Position numbers and translations under genes: made by a program
Notes under the pieces: generated by a model
The model's database searches: none
What the model saw: the letters and a program-made list of their open reading frames with translations, nothing else
What the model was told of the DNA's origin: nothing
Part shown: in pieces, positions 22,895 to 33,473 of the stretch
Layout of the letters: the number at the start of each line of letters is the position of its first letter
Position numbering within the stretch: the stretch's first letter is position 1
Origin: Deroplatys truncata
Lineage: Eukaryota; Arthropoda; Insecta; Mantodea; Mantidae
NCBI GenBank assembly: GCA_030765065.1
Contig: CM060980.1
Location: forward strand, 60,744,364-60,808,363
DNA: 64,000 bases
Direction of reading: 5' to 3'

Positions 22895-23059
22895 GAACTC
22901 GCCGAGCTGCGGAGCGATGCACAAGGGATAGTTACGCTGCCGGCCGCAAACCTTGTTGGCGCCACCTGCCGGGACATTCAGAGCTGCACAGAGATGAATG
23001 GCGCATCCGATTATTTCCACACTTGTTGCGCGTTTCAAAAACTGAAATATAAAGGTTAA
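22895..23059 (+). CDS. Candidate host exon (GC-rich, cysteine-containing), function unknown
   Basis: Within AT-rich DNA lies a 160-base stretch with high GC at third codon positions. It follows an acceptor-like site (TACATACAAACAG at 22882-22894). In phase 0 it reads ELAELRSDAQGIVTLPAANL, VGATCRDIQSCTEMNGASDY, FHTCCAFQKLKYKG and then TAA at 23057. A weak donor (AAAG|GTTAAA) overlaps the stop, so the exon could be terminal or internal. The four cysteines suggest a secreted or extracellular domain, but I recognise no family. The minus strand is also open here, with its own plausible acceptor (TATATTTCAG) and donor (TTTGTATGT), so strand is not certain. Being a fragment of a GC-rich repeat is the main alternative. 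Confidence 0.3.
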   Translation, partial: ELAELRSDAQGIVTLPAANLVGATCRDIQSCTEMNGASDYFHTCCAFQKLKYKG

Positions 23060-23798
23060 ATTGCACGATGCGTGTTTTATACCGCTCTTAATAAGCCAGA
23101 TATGTTTCATCTTCGTATCCATAATACATTCAACTTAATTTTAATTGGAATAGTTCAATGGAAACACGTATTCACCCGCTTAGGTAGAGTTTAGGCATTT
23201 AGCATTGAACATTGCTGTTGTGGAATTACGCCTAAGAGGTAAAACTAAATGGCTTTCATGGCATTTTCAATCAACGTTCTGAACGTTTTAAATGTTTTGT
23301 CAAGGAGGAAGACATTAATTGAGTTAAAAATTGACAACCAACAAAGACCAACAAAGCATAACCGTATATCAATCTAAAATGAATTGTACCGCGACACTAA
23401 GATCCTAGAGTAAGCAGTTCCTGCTCCGTTAATTTTAAAAGACAGTCTGGAGAAAAAAAGAAAATCTAGTTGCGACTTTTTGTTGTGACTGTTTATGTTA
23501 AATACACAGGAGAAAAGACTTTTTTGCTACAGTAACAAAACCTGTATTACAATGCTTTTCTCTCTTGAATAAACGCTATAGGCAAAATAAATATTTGAAA
23601 TTATTCGATATTTATATTTTTCGTTATGAAATATTAGAGAGGAGATAATAAAGAGAGGAGTGCCGAAGTTAAAAGCTAAACGAAATAACTATCCACAAGA
23701 TGAACACTCAATATGTGGAGGAAAGGAACATGTACAACATTTGAACGTAGAGAATGAGATTGGAGAAAACAAATCGTATGGTTCAGAATTAAAATTAA
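23060..23798. other. Unassigned AT-rich sequence
   Basis: No coding or repeat signal was seen. Confidence 0.45.
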
Positions 23799-24062
23799 AC
23801 TGAGTTGTATTTATGAACGCTCTTTAACTGCTGTGGTCCTTATTGTCTCATTCTATATTGGGCGTAAAGGCCAGAAATTTTGCACAGAGGTCTCTTTATT
23901 AGGCTTGAGGTTCTTTTTCCTGCCGTAAATCTATGACATGGGACCACCGGTTTTACTTCCCTTCCGAAGGAAGCCATGCTAAGGATTTTTACGCCCGAAA
24001 AAAAAATCCATCGCCCTCCGCCGTTTGAACCCGCGACCTCAGTAACTAGAGGCTATCATGAT
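23799..24062 (-). mobile_element. tRNA-derived SINE (family A)
   Basis: It matches three other copies in the window. On the minus strand the body includes CCTTAGCATGGCTTCCTTCG, ATTTACGGCAG, CCTCAAGCC, the CGCCCAATATAGAATG block and GACCACAGCAGTTAAAGAGC. It ends near TTCATAAATACAACTCA at 23800. The B-box region (GGTCGCGGGTTCAAACGG) is present, but the first part of the tRNA-like head is lost. Confidence 0.8.
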
Positions 24063-24247
24063 TAACAATGAATAGGAGAATTGATATTAATTAAATTTTA
24101 GACAAAAACTGTAAGACCATGTGTCAGTATTTTACAAAGTAACAAATAAATAGAATTGGATTGTTAAAAGAGGAAAGGCACAATGATATTATAATAATTA
24201 TAATATGCCTTTATATATAATTCTGTGTATGTGTATGTGTGTGTAAA

Positions 24248-24529
24248 AATTGATTTATTTATAGACTCTCTTTAACAGCTGTGGTCCTTAGTGTCCCATT
24301 CTATATTGGGCGTGAAAGGCCGGCTCAGAGGCCTCTCTACCAAGCTTGATGTACCTTTTCCTGCCGTAAATCTATGACACGGGACCACCGGCTTTACGTC
24401 CCTTCCGAAGGAAGCCATACCAAGGATTTTTTTACGCACGAAAAAAATATATTGCTCTCCGCCTGCTTTGAATTCACGACCTTGGGAACCAGAGGCTAGC
24501 ATGGTATCCCTAGACCACGGAGGAGGACA
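24248..24529 (-). mobile_element. tRNA-derived SINE (family A), nearly complete
   Basis: The minus strand starts TCCTCCGTGGTCTAGGGATA (A-box region) and has a B-box-like GAATTCAAAGCAGG. The family body follows (AAGGAAGCCATACC complement, TTTACGGCAGGAAAAG, CGCCCAATATAGAATGGGAC) with the end AAAGAGAGTCTATAAATAAA. A TG microsatellite adjoins it at the head side. Confidence 0.85.
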
Positions 24530-24538
24530 TTGTGTGTG

Positions 24539-24571
<33 letters not shown>

Positions 24572-24572
24572 T
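24530..24572 (+). repeat. TG microsatellite
   Basis: A (TG)n tract with one C interruption, directly at the head of the SINE copy. Confidence 0.95.
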
Positions 24573-26443
24573 CCTTATAGAGTTCTACACAGTTGCACTG
24601 ATTTCGACCAAACTTGGTAGAGATAACCTTTGACACAAGGCAAAAATTACTGTTTAGCTTAGAATTCGTAATCCCGCCCCATATCACAGAATTAGATATT
24701 TAATTTTATATGAGGCCTACGAAAGCTTGCAAGTCCATCTAATCTTTCTCGACGATATTTGTAATAGGTCAAACATTGCCAACATATGAATAATAATTAC
24801 TTAGACTTTCACAACCTCACAAAATAACAAAGGAACATGAGTTCACATTCGCTGATCTCCTCTTTGATAGTCAAATAAATAAATTACAACGGTTATGCCA
24901 CCTGTGGCTATGATTACGCAAATGTCTACAATCGGTTGGTAAAAATAACAACATTTCGAACTTATTGTATTGGACTGTGATAACGCCTAAACATCAAAGC
25001 AGACAAAATACTTCTTAATCTTCTTTCTCTTCATATGATTATTTATTGTGTATTGATATAAGATAACATTAAAGCATTAAACACAAATGCATTGACTATA
25101 AAAGTCTCTATTGTACTTAAACATTGCTAACATAAGAGTAATAAATCATTCTGTGATCATACTCCGATGTTCGGATACTCACCTATTATAATTTGTAGTT
25201 CCTCATTTTTGTAAGAAGCGGGTACTTTTCTCTATGAGATGTTTGTATTGATTTATAAGCATGAAAACAAAACCTGAGCGACATATAAAATGACAGTGAA
25301 CATGGATAACAGCAACAGCATCAAATCAGTCGAAGAAATACGTTTTAATGTCATTTTTCTTTTCTTGTTATATTTATTTTGGCCTTAATTTTATTTTTTC
25401 TTTGTGTATTTTCTCAGTAGTTTAATGTATGTTGGTTACTGAGAATGAACAAGGTTGTATTCATGTTATTTAAATTGCTATTATTTCTTCCCAGGCGAGA
25501 TTTTCTCTATAAATAACGACGAGGCATCCCGAATGTGACAGCGTGGAACGGTCACTCACCTGTATTCATGAGAAATCATCAGTACAAACTGTGGTATTTG
25601 TGGTTATTCATCAGTGCTTTTGCATAGTGTTTGCTCAGCATTTTTATTTATTTATTTGTGCTTTATAAAGCACCAGAATTTTTATTCAACTCTAAGTCTA
25701 AGTGTCTTATGTAATACTTTTTAAATGTCTCCATAGAAACTCAAGGCTATTGGGTAAGTGCAAGATAAGGCTAAATGTTGCAGAGATAAACTGCCAAACC
25801 ACGGGCACCGCCAGGTATTTCAGGCTGGCGGACATATGAATGAGAACTAAATTAGTAATGTATAATGTATTGTAAGTTAAGATGAGTGCTTACCTGAACA
25901 GTGGCCAGCGCAATTTCAGTGGGCAGTCTAATACTGTAATGTCTTAGTTTTTCAATAAATAAAGTTTTGGTATTATTTTTAAGAAGGGTAGATTTCTCTA
26001 TAAGTTTCAAATAAATACACCGTTATAATGTAATGCTGATATACATTTCACAAGTATGTAGAGAATTTAAAATCTCACACAACAATGGTTTATTATTTTT
26101 AATCTAAATCTTAACCTCTAAGAAAAACTAATAAGGAAATATTTGCCTTTTATATATTCCCTTACAGAAAATAATTACAAGAGTTTCCATAAATGAAGCT
26201 CAAATATTAAAAACATTTTTTGAAAAGTTGAATTAGGCTTGAATAATTCCATACCAAGGCTTAGATTCGTACCTAAGGTATTGAGATTTTCAAATATGAT
26301 TCAACGTTACAACTTACCACCTGCACAGGCTAGTGTGAAACGAAAGTTTTAAAATGTAAACATATTTTTGTTTAAATCCTTAAGTGAAGGAACAAGTTGT
26401 GTTAGAAATGTTCATTACCTATATGCTAAGCCACTTGTCTTAA
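24573..26443. other. Unassigned AT-rich sequence
   Basis: No protein-like frame and no repeat shared within the window. An AATAAATAAAG word near 25953 followed by a T-rich stretch could be a polyadenylation signal of an unknown element. Confidence 0.4.
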
Positions 26444-26645
26444 AACCTTAGCATAGCTTCCTTCGGAAGGGAAGTAAAGTCGGTATCCCGTGTTGTAGAT
26501 TTACGGCACGTAAAAGAACCTCAAGCGTGATAAAGAGGCCTCTGAGCAAAATTACCGGTCTTTCATGCCCAATATAGAATGGGACGCTAAGGGTCATAGC
26601 AGTTAAAGAGCGTCCGTAAATAAAATTCAATTTAATTTAATTTCA
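26444..26645 (+). mobile_element. tRNA-derived SINE (family A), 5'-truncated
   Basis: Plus orientation. It begins inside the body at CCTTAGCATAGCTTCCTTCG and runs through TTTACGGCACGTAAAAGAAC, GCCCAATATAGAATGGGACG and AGTTAAAGAGCGTCC to the 3' end AATAAAATTCAATTTAATTT. The tRNA-like head is missing, as expected for incomplete reverse transcription. Confidence 0.85.
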
Positions 26646-26721
26646 AAATGAATTCGAGATCTTCTTGCGGTTTATCGGAAAAATACGAGTCAATGGAGGA
26701 ATATAATGTCGTGCCGGTGTG

Positions 26722-26800
26722 TTGCCATGTTAGCTCAGTTATTTAGAGCAGCCGGACGGAAATCCGAAGATCCGTGATTCAAATCCCGGCTTTGGCATTG
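26722..26800 (+). mobile_element. tRNA-like head of a second SINE family (B)
   Basis: TTAGCTCAGTTATTTAGAGC resembles an A-box region and GATTCAAATCCCGGC a B-box, flanked by TGTTGCCATG and TTGGCATTGAA. A related sequence is at 54214-54283. It cannot fold as a regular tRNA (poor acceptor stem and anticodon arm), so I call it SINE-derived. Confidence 0.55.
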
Positions 26801-26867
26801 AATTTTTAGCGTTATTCTACCTTTCCATGTTATGATCAAGTTTATGTAGTACTAGCTGGCTTACCCG

Positions 26868-28698
26868 CCGTTGCACGTTAACGCGTAAACTCGAATGAGG
26901 AATTAATTAATTTCATTTACCTCCCTCATTGTAAATTAGAATACAATAATCTAAAGAATTTTTATGGTTAATCTTTGTCACAGTTCTCATGGCTTGTGTT
27001 ATCTTATTTCCTCGGCACCTTTTATTGTTTAATTATTTTTTAAATTTGGGTTCTTTGTTCTCCTGCTAGTTATTATAACTCAGTCGAGCAAGTATCTCTA
27101 AGCAGGGTGTGTAAACGGAAAGGATGTTGCTAAAACATAAAAAAAAATTGTTTCTACACCTTTATTGCCGTCACACTTAATTAATAATTCACATATTTAA
27201 TCTTTACACACGCCTGGCTGAAACTGTGATATTTACGAATGTAACTACAAGCGTTTTAGTTGCCGCACACCAATTAATTCGCGTACTTCACATTTTTGTA
27301 ACTAACTCTGCGATGTGTACCTCGCGAGAGATTCTTCAAGACGGCGCGACACTTGCTTATGGCTCGAGAATATATATACTCCTTCACCTCGAATTGCCTA
27401 AACAGTATAATATAGCTCCTATTGGTTACCAAATCGCGCCCACTTTAGCGTATCTTTTGTCAGCCACTCACTACTACTAACATATATACTCTAGGGAAGA
27501 TATTTCCTCCATTTCTAAAAAAAGGCACGCTACCCTGACGTCATTTGTTTATCTCTTCTTAGTGATAAACCACTCGCCCCCTCGGTTTATTGTTACCCAC
27601 TTCTATTGTCAGTTTCAGTTAGGCCGTGTAAACTTATTTCCTAACAATACTTATGGCTAACAAACATCTAAAATCCTGTACATACAATAATATTAATTTA
27701 CACTACAATCACTCTGGCATTCACATCATGTTAGGATATAAAATATTGCCTCATCTTCTCCTTTATCCCTTATAATTGCAATTTCGTACTGACCTTCATG
27801 TAAAAGGATGTGAAACATCGACGTAACGTCTGACTTTCTTAACCTCCCTCCTGACAGACTTCCAAACCCTAGAAATGCTGCATAGCCTCTTAAGTGCCTT
27901 TGGGCGGAGAACAATCATCGGCCGGAATGGTGGGTGGTGTAACTTTTTAGAGAAACACAGTAGGTGAAATTTTAAACCTTTTTATCCTCTTTTTGGACCC
28001 ATAGTCGTTTAATAACAAAAAGCTACAAGTTTTTACATAATACAGAAACACCAACATATCAAAGAAACAGAGAAGAAACTAGTGAATATGAAAATCTTCC
28101 ACTCCCAGGTCATCAAGTTAAACGCTTTGTAAAACACATATAGTCTGTGACCATGAGAAAAATAATCTTCTCGGTTGTTAACAACATATCGTTCGACTGA
28201 CTTCTAGTGTTAGCTAGACACAAATTTCTCTTTTTATACAATGATTTAACATACCCTTGCTAACATCTTGATTACAACTTACATAGGAGATAAAGCGAAA
28301 CATTTTTATTTGGGGGTTATTGGTAGATCTGGTTATCTTTTGTTTTTCTGTGTCTTGGGTGCTAAATTGTAATCTACATATAAACAGCTTGGAATGAAAT
28401 ATCCGCGGCAATTGTCTTATTTTACATGCGTATTCTGTGAAGTAACCACTATTTTCTACTCCATGTTATTCTAAACTAAAAGTCAGGACCTTCTGCGCAA
28501 GTATTTCCTTTTTAAGTCCAATGTGTTTGTACTCAAGTACAAGAACTTTGTAAATCCTTTATAATCTTTTAGTAATCTTTAAAATGAAATCAGAAGGCGC
28601 TTTGTAGTCTCATGTCTGTCAGAACTAAATGGGTTTTTCAATGTTGAAAGAAATATGAAAATCGGTTGAGTAGTTTTTGAGATAATTTATACACACAT
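26868..28698. mobile_element. Possible LINE/SINE-type repeat ends around an LTR-like insertion
   Basis: ACTAGCTGGCTTACCCGCC (26868) resembles the 'CTAGCTG.CCCG' start found at many arthropod retroposons, and AAATCGGTTGAGTAGTTTTT (28650-28670) resembles their usual 3' block before the ACACATAC tail. Both are recognised from general knowledge. The 1.7 kb between them hold no readable ORF but include the promoter-like block at 27150-27600. I give this as a hypothesis only. Confidence 0.25.
27150..27600 (-). promoter_or_regulatory. LTR-like or promoter-like block on the minus strand
   Basis: On the minus strand a TATA box (GTATATATAT, 27379-27370) lies in a locally GC-richer context (GCCATAAGCAAGTGTCGCGC downstream, CAAATCGCGCCCACTTTAGC complement upstream). 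An AATAAA signal (CAATAAAGG, about 27167) follows about 200 bases after it, then GTGTAGAAACA. TATA box, short transcribed region and AATAAA in that spacing are the layout of an LTR (U3-R-U5). Candidate ends are TGGGTAACAATAAACC at about 27595 and GTAGAAACA at about 27150, giving TG...CA. No target duplication is evident and no second copy lies in the window. Confidence 0.35.
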
Positions 28699-28699
28699 A

Positions 28700-29622
28700 C
28701 GAATTGTTATCAAAAAGTTCCCGGAATGGCTTCACAACAATGCTGACGCTGGAATTTCTTTAATTCTTACCCAGACTGTACATGCAGCGTTCCTTTCCGA
28801 TAAAACTGAGAGTTCACGTGACTTCCTGTGACCATGCAGTGACGAGGTAGACGCTCTGAAGTGAAGAGGTGTTTTGCCTATGCTGCGGTTTTTCCGCGTA
28901 GCAAAAATGTCAGATTACGAAGAACAAAGCACGAACATCAAATTTTGCTCTAAACTCGGTAAACCTGCAACAGAAGCCTATGAAATGTTAAGAACAGCTT
29001 ATGTGGAGGAAGTTATGGGCAAAACTCAAGCATTTGAGTGGTATTCGAAATTTAAAAGTGGCGTGACAGCAGTTAAAGATGCAGATCGTTCGGGGGGACT
29101 CTGTTCCAGCAAAACTGATGAAAATATCAATCAGGTGAGGGAAATGGTCTTAAATGATAGGCGCATTAGAATAAGAGAACTTTTTGACTCATTAGGAATC
29201 TCCTTTGGAAGCGTTCAGAGCATTTTGAAAGACAATCTGGACATGTTCCTGCATCATGACAATGCACCCGCGCTCAAAGCCCTTGCTGTTCGACAATTTT
29301 TTGATAAAAATAGGATGAATACTGTTCCCCATCCCGCCTATCCACCAGATTTGGCACCAGAGGACTTTTTTTATTTTCCCGCGACTTAAAATGCGGGTCC
29401 GAGGACACCCTTTTGAGGACATTGATGTCACCCGACGCGAATCTCAGAAGACTCTGGACATGTTGAAAGAAGAGGACTTCCAGAGGTGCTTCCAGCAGTG
29501 ACAGAAGTGCTGGGACAAGTGTATCAATTCCCAAGGAGATTACTTTGAGGGTGACAGTTCAGATTAGACAAAACAAACCGTTGTGTAGTATTTCATTCCG
29601 GAAACTTTTTGATCACACCTCG
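28700..29622 (+). mobile_element. Internally deleted mariner element with TIRs and TA target site
   Basis: The left end (28700) reads CGAATTGTTATCAAAAAGTT and the right end (to 29622) is the reverse complement of CGAGGTGTGATCAAAAAGTT. Both ends continue into CCGGAATG-type sequence, giving inverted repeats of about 30 bp. TA flanks both sides (28698-28699 and 29623-29624), as mariner insertion requires. The 923-bp length against about 1.3 kb for a full mariner agrees with the gap in the encoded protein. Confidence 0.9.
28874..29389 (+). pseudogene. Mariner transposase with central deletion
   Basis: The open frame of 171 codons starts upstream of the usual MSDYEEQ-type start (about 28907). It shows the N-terminal helix-turn-helix domain (EEQSTNIKFCSKLGKPATEA; RSGGLCSSKTDENINQVREM; IRELFDSLGISFGSVQSIL). 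It then jumps from ILKDNL directly to DMFLHHDNAPALKALAVRQF and YPPDLAPEDFF. The second (HHDNAP) and third (PDLAPxDFF) catalytic aspartate blocks are present. The region with the first aspartate, roughly 100 residues, is gone, and no stop marks the join, so the deletion is in frame. After FFYF there is a frame break, then RGHPFEDIDVTRRESQKTLD and EEDFQRCFQQ follow in another frame. The intact enzyme cuts and pastes the element; this one cannot catalyse. Confidence 0.9.
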
Positions 29623-29639
29623 TATACATTTTATCTGTT

Positions 29640-29917
29640 CATACTATTAGTATACTCCAAATCCAGATATCCGTGACTCGATTCCCGGCTGGAGGATAGA
29701 AAATGTTTTAGCCAGGATTATTCGCAGTCCTTTCTGGACTTTGGAAGAATGACTGAGAGTGTAATTTTTGTAAAGAAAACCCAATGTAAACCAACCCAAA
29801 TATTAACAGAATAGTAAATGAGTGAGCATCATTGCCGATAACAATTATTGTTCCAAAGGCAAAAGCCGCCGATATGACCCTAGATGTTAAAGGCGGCATA
29901 TAAATGGAACACAAAAA
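29640..29917. other. Short tRNA-like fragment and unassigned sequence
   Basis: CCGTGACTCGATTCCCGGC at about 29670-29688 looks like the B-box part of a tRNA-derived SINE. There is no convincing A-box. The rest shows nothing. Confidence 0.3.
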
Positions 29918-30662
29918 AATATGTGATACATTCACATGACTTTCTCTAATCTCTATCGTTTATTACTGGGTATACAAACCATTCTTACTAACGCTTATTT
30001 TTATATCTACTACATTTTAATCTAAATAAACCTTTGCAGAAATAGCGACATTACACATTTCGTTATAGGTACAAAGGGAACAGCGATAGTCAAATGATTA
30101 AGAACTGGACGCTATACGGTGCCTTAACATTCCATGTAATCGCGAGAAGAAACTAATGTTGGCAGGACTAAGAATGACCAAGTACTGGACAGTTCGAACC
30201 ACTAATAACGGTTATCTCAGAAATGGCTTGTGCCACATGAAAGCTTATTTGAAATAAATGCTTTAAAGAGACCTACAACTTTTGTGTAGTACGTTTTCGT
30301 CTATTGCCTAACGTTTACGGTTATACAACATTATACAAAATTCTTTCCGAATAAAGAGGTCTTCTCAGAAAATTCAAGATTTATATTTTATTTTTCATGT
30401 AAATAAGTTTAATATAAGGTATTTTAATCAAAATCGTTACACAGCTTTTAGAAAATAAAAATCTTGGAAAGATGTGTTTTGGGTGGAGGGGGATTTTCTT
30501 GAAAATCATCGTGTCGTGTTCTTCGAAGATACCAAACTTAAATGCCCAGTTTTTCAGTTATGCTGTTCACAGACACACACACACACCGAACCTTTTTCTA
30601 AAAATGCTCTTTTTTGAATTCGGGGCCTCAAAACATGTATTTCCGGCGAAATCTCGAATTTA
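29918..30662 (-). repeat. R850 repeat, near-complete copy
   Basis: Minus orientation from ATGTGATACATTCACATGAC and CTTTCTCTAATCTCTATCG through AGCGATAGTCAAATGATTA, TAATCGCGAGAAGAAACTAA, TCTCAGAAAATTCAAG and AGGGGGATTTTCTTGAAAAT. It is cut after CGGCGAAATCTCGAATTTAC at 30662, so the last 50-60 bases of the unit are missing. Confidence 0.82.
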
Positions 30663-31229
30663 CTTGTGAGTTACACGAGTTTCTTGTGAGCTCCTCTACT
30701 CAGTTTAATTGTTTTTTACTCGAAAGCATGTAATTTCAGCCTGAAATTATAAAACTCAGCGGCTATCGTGTGTGAAGAGTGTATCCCTCAAAGACGGTAA
30801 TAAGTTGATCATGTTAACACAAAGTGGTTCCGTTACAGCCTACGGGTACAATTTTATCGCGGTGATTATTTGGGCGGAATCTCGGTGAGATCAATTATGG
30901 AGGCTCGATATCCAGCATGGAGGGGTTGCCCCCTGGGGTGACAATGGAGGTCGATACCTCTCACCTGGCCACGACAGTCTCCAGCAGGGTGAGCGTATAC
31001 GGGTCAGTTGTTAACCACCAACACATCCCTCTCTTCGAAACCTAACCACAAACCACCACCTCCTGTACCCAACTGTCATTCACCAAAGCTTGCACGGAAA
31101 CAAAGAAACATGTTTGGTGGGTAGATAATAAACTCTTATTATTATCGTGCCTCTGTTATAGTACCAGTTCCATGCATCTACATTCGAGATTGGTGTTAAC
31201 ACTATAGAATTATATGGGACTAGTGGAAA
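30663..31229. other. Unassigned, with a GC-richer patch at 30890-31090
   Basis: The patch includes GGGGTTGCCCCCTGGGGTGA and CTCACCTGGCCACGACAGTC and probably belongs to a retroposon, but no second copy or domain is visible. An ATTATTATCG tail follows near 31140. Confidence 0.3.
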
Positions 31230-32035
31230 AATCTGATGTGTTGCATTCACATGACTTTCTCAACGAATTCTTTTAGAACATATTCTTAGTAAAGATTGTA
31301 ATTATTATTACATATTATTAAACTGATTATTATTATTAAAACTACCTGTTGTTAAATCAGATAAACTCACAATTCACATTTATACATTTCATTGTACTGC
31401 AGTAAGTAAAGCAATAGTCAGAATTTTAAAGAGCCTGTAGCTGTGTGATGGTTTTGAAATTGCATGCTCTTATGCATGACCACAAGAAAAGAAAAAAATA
31501 AGGAGTTCTCATTTCAGAAAAGTAGAAATATTTGGAAATAAACCAATAAGGAAACTCGAAAACAGCGAACTCCACAAATAAAAATTAGTCAAATTCTGTT
31601 ATGATTTTGTCTATCTCTTATGGTTTGCCAATTATACAAAAGTCAGAATAAAGAATGCTTCACAAGCTATTCCCAAAAACCACAAGATATACACTTCATT
31701 TATCATGAAAATATTTTAAACACATAATGTTTTAATCAAAATCATTGGAGAATAAAAAAATAACAAAACTTTTTCCACGTAAAGGGTAGTTTAGGGTGGA
31801 GGATTTTATTGGAAATCTTCGTGTTGCATCCTTGAAAGTTTTCGAAGTTAAATTCCAAGTTTGGTATTTAACCGTCTTTTCCTTTTTGAGTTACCTGTTC
31901 GTAGACAGCACGCACGCACACATACGTTTTTATAAAAATATTTTTTCTTAATCAGGGAGTCTAAAAATCTCGGTAAAATCTCGGTATCGAAGTTTAGGTG
32001 AAATTTAATACTTCCTCCGCTTACTATAGGTAAAT
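31230..32035 (-). repeat. R850 repeat, full-length copy
   Basis: It opens with ATCTGATGTGTTGCATTCAC and ATGACTTTCTC and closes with AAATCTCGGTATCG and TTCCTCCGCTTACTATAGG. CA-rich tract, TTCCAAGTTTGGTATTTAAC and the AGAATAAAGAATGCTTCACA landmarks are in the family order. Confidence 0.82.
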
Positions 32036-32497
32036 AGTACGGGGAAAATATATTTGTAATTTAACAACGCAGATATATAGACTTTAGCATCCATGTAGAG
32101 AATTCAGTAAACATTGTACGGTTAAATTTTAACCAGCTAATGTTAATGAGAACTTACAGCAGAAAAAATAGCATTTTAATGTATCTGTAAGCATGCATGT
32201 TACCTTTTCGCCCACAAATGACTGAAGCGACTGCTATAAAATTTTGTATTACGTATTCTTATGTCCCACTTAGACAGTATGCCTTCTTAATTTAGTTTCC
32301 CTAAAGAGAGGGGGATAATTGCATTTGAACGCTAAATCCATAGTGTTTATTTGAAAGCTTTAGGAAAAATATTACTTATAAGATTTTCGGCAAGGTTTTT
32401 TCTTTATAACATTTGAATATGATAAATTTTAAGGAATTTCAAAACGTTTGTTACAACTATTCCTGCAATTTTAAGGCAGGCACATAATTTTTAATCT
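32036..32497. other. Unassigned AT-rich sequence
   Basis: Nothing recognised. Confidence 0.45.
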
Positions 32498-32620
32498 GCC
32501 CTCGTAACCGTGGTCGCTGGAGTGTATAACTCCAGCTCTACGCCAAGCTGAGGGTTGCGGGTTCGAGTCCCGCCATGGGCATGGGTGTTTGTGTGTGTTG
32601 TGTAATTGCAGTAATAAGCG
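32498..32620 (+). mobile_element. tRNA-derived SINE head (family C)
   Basis: GCCCTCGTAACCGTGGTCGC opens the unit and a good B-box GGTTCGAGTCCCGCC lies at 32560-32574, ending in CATGGGC that pairs partly with the start. It then runs into GGTGTTTGTGTGTGTTGTGT, typical of a SINE body. The inserted bases between the boxes are too many for a functional tRNA. Confidence 0.6.
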
Positions 32621-33318
32621 ATAACGAAAAACAGTAAAAACACATTAATTGTAAACTGGGTAAAACAAGGGAACTTAACAATCTAGAAAAAGCAGTTTTC
32701 AAAACATCCAACACGTCAGAAGACAATAACATCAAAAGAAATGGTGAGTTTAGCTACTTTTAACAATAAGTTTGGCATCCAGCAGTATTCAAGTCCTGCG
32801 TTAGAAGAGCACCGTTCTTGAAATAAAACGTGTATGTTTTAATACAATATGTTACATAACATTTAAGCTAATAGCCGTTTTCAGTGATCATAAAAACAGC
32901 TAACAAAAGAACATTTAATTCTCACATAACCTTATTTCTCTATCGTTTTCGGCTCATTCTGAAGATCTATTAAAACTGAATTAAAACTCTTATCGGAAAT
33001 ATTCATAATTTAATGAAATTAATATAATTTTAATTATATTTAATGTTTAAAACCTATGGGTATGTTTAGAAATCGGCGTGTAAATTGAGGCTTCTAAGAC
33101 AAACACATTATGAAGGGGATATGTTCTCTGTAACATCACATAACCTTTTACAACATAAGTTAAGACAATATAAAGACACAGGTGTACTATAGGAGTTTAC
33201 TTTGTAGGTTTGTATAGCCGAGTGTTTATTACACTTGTTTATTTGTAAATACATTATAAGATATTAAGCCAGTGGAATTGTAAGGCTTCCTAAAGTAAAC
33301 ACCTCTTCCGTGAAAAGA
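32621..33318. other. Unassigned AT-rich sequence
   Basis: It may contain the rest of the SINE body next to the tRNA-like head. No other signal. Confidence 0.4.
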
Positions 33319-33473
33319 GATCTGATTTCATACACTCTCATAACCTTCTCTAACCCCTATCTGTATTAGCGGGTATGCGAGTTATTCTTACTAAAGCTTA
33401 ATTTTATGTCTATTGCATTTTAATCCAAATAAACTTTTGCAGAAATAGATACATTACACATTTCGTTACACAG
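33319..33473 (-). repeat. R850 repeat fragment cut by a DNA transposon
   Basis: Only the first 150 bases of the minus-oriented unit remain (ATCTGATTTCATACACTCTC, AACCTTCTCTAACCCCTATC, GCAGAAATAGATACATTACA). The copy stops at TTTCGTTACA, where the left end of the transposon at 33471 begins. The other half is not found downstream. Confidence 0.75.

Noticed and set aside
26722-26800. Apparent tRNA gene
   Set aside because: A- and B-box-like words exist but acceptor and anticodon stems do not pair properly; a related sequence sits inside an R850 copy, so it is SINE-derived.
32498-32580. Apparent tRNA gene with a good T-arm
   Set aside because: Spacing between the boxes is too long and the 5' part does not fold as a D-arm; the downstream GTGTTTGTGTG fits a SINE body.
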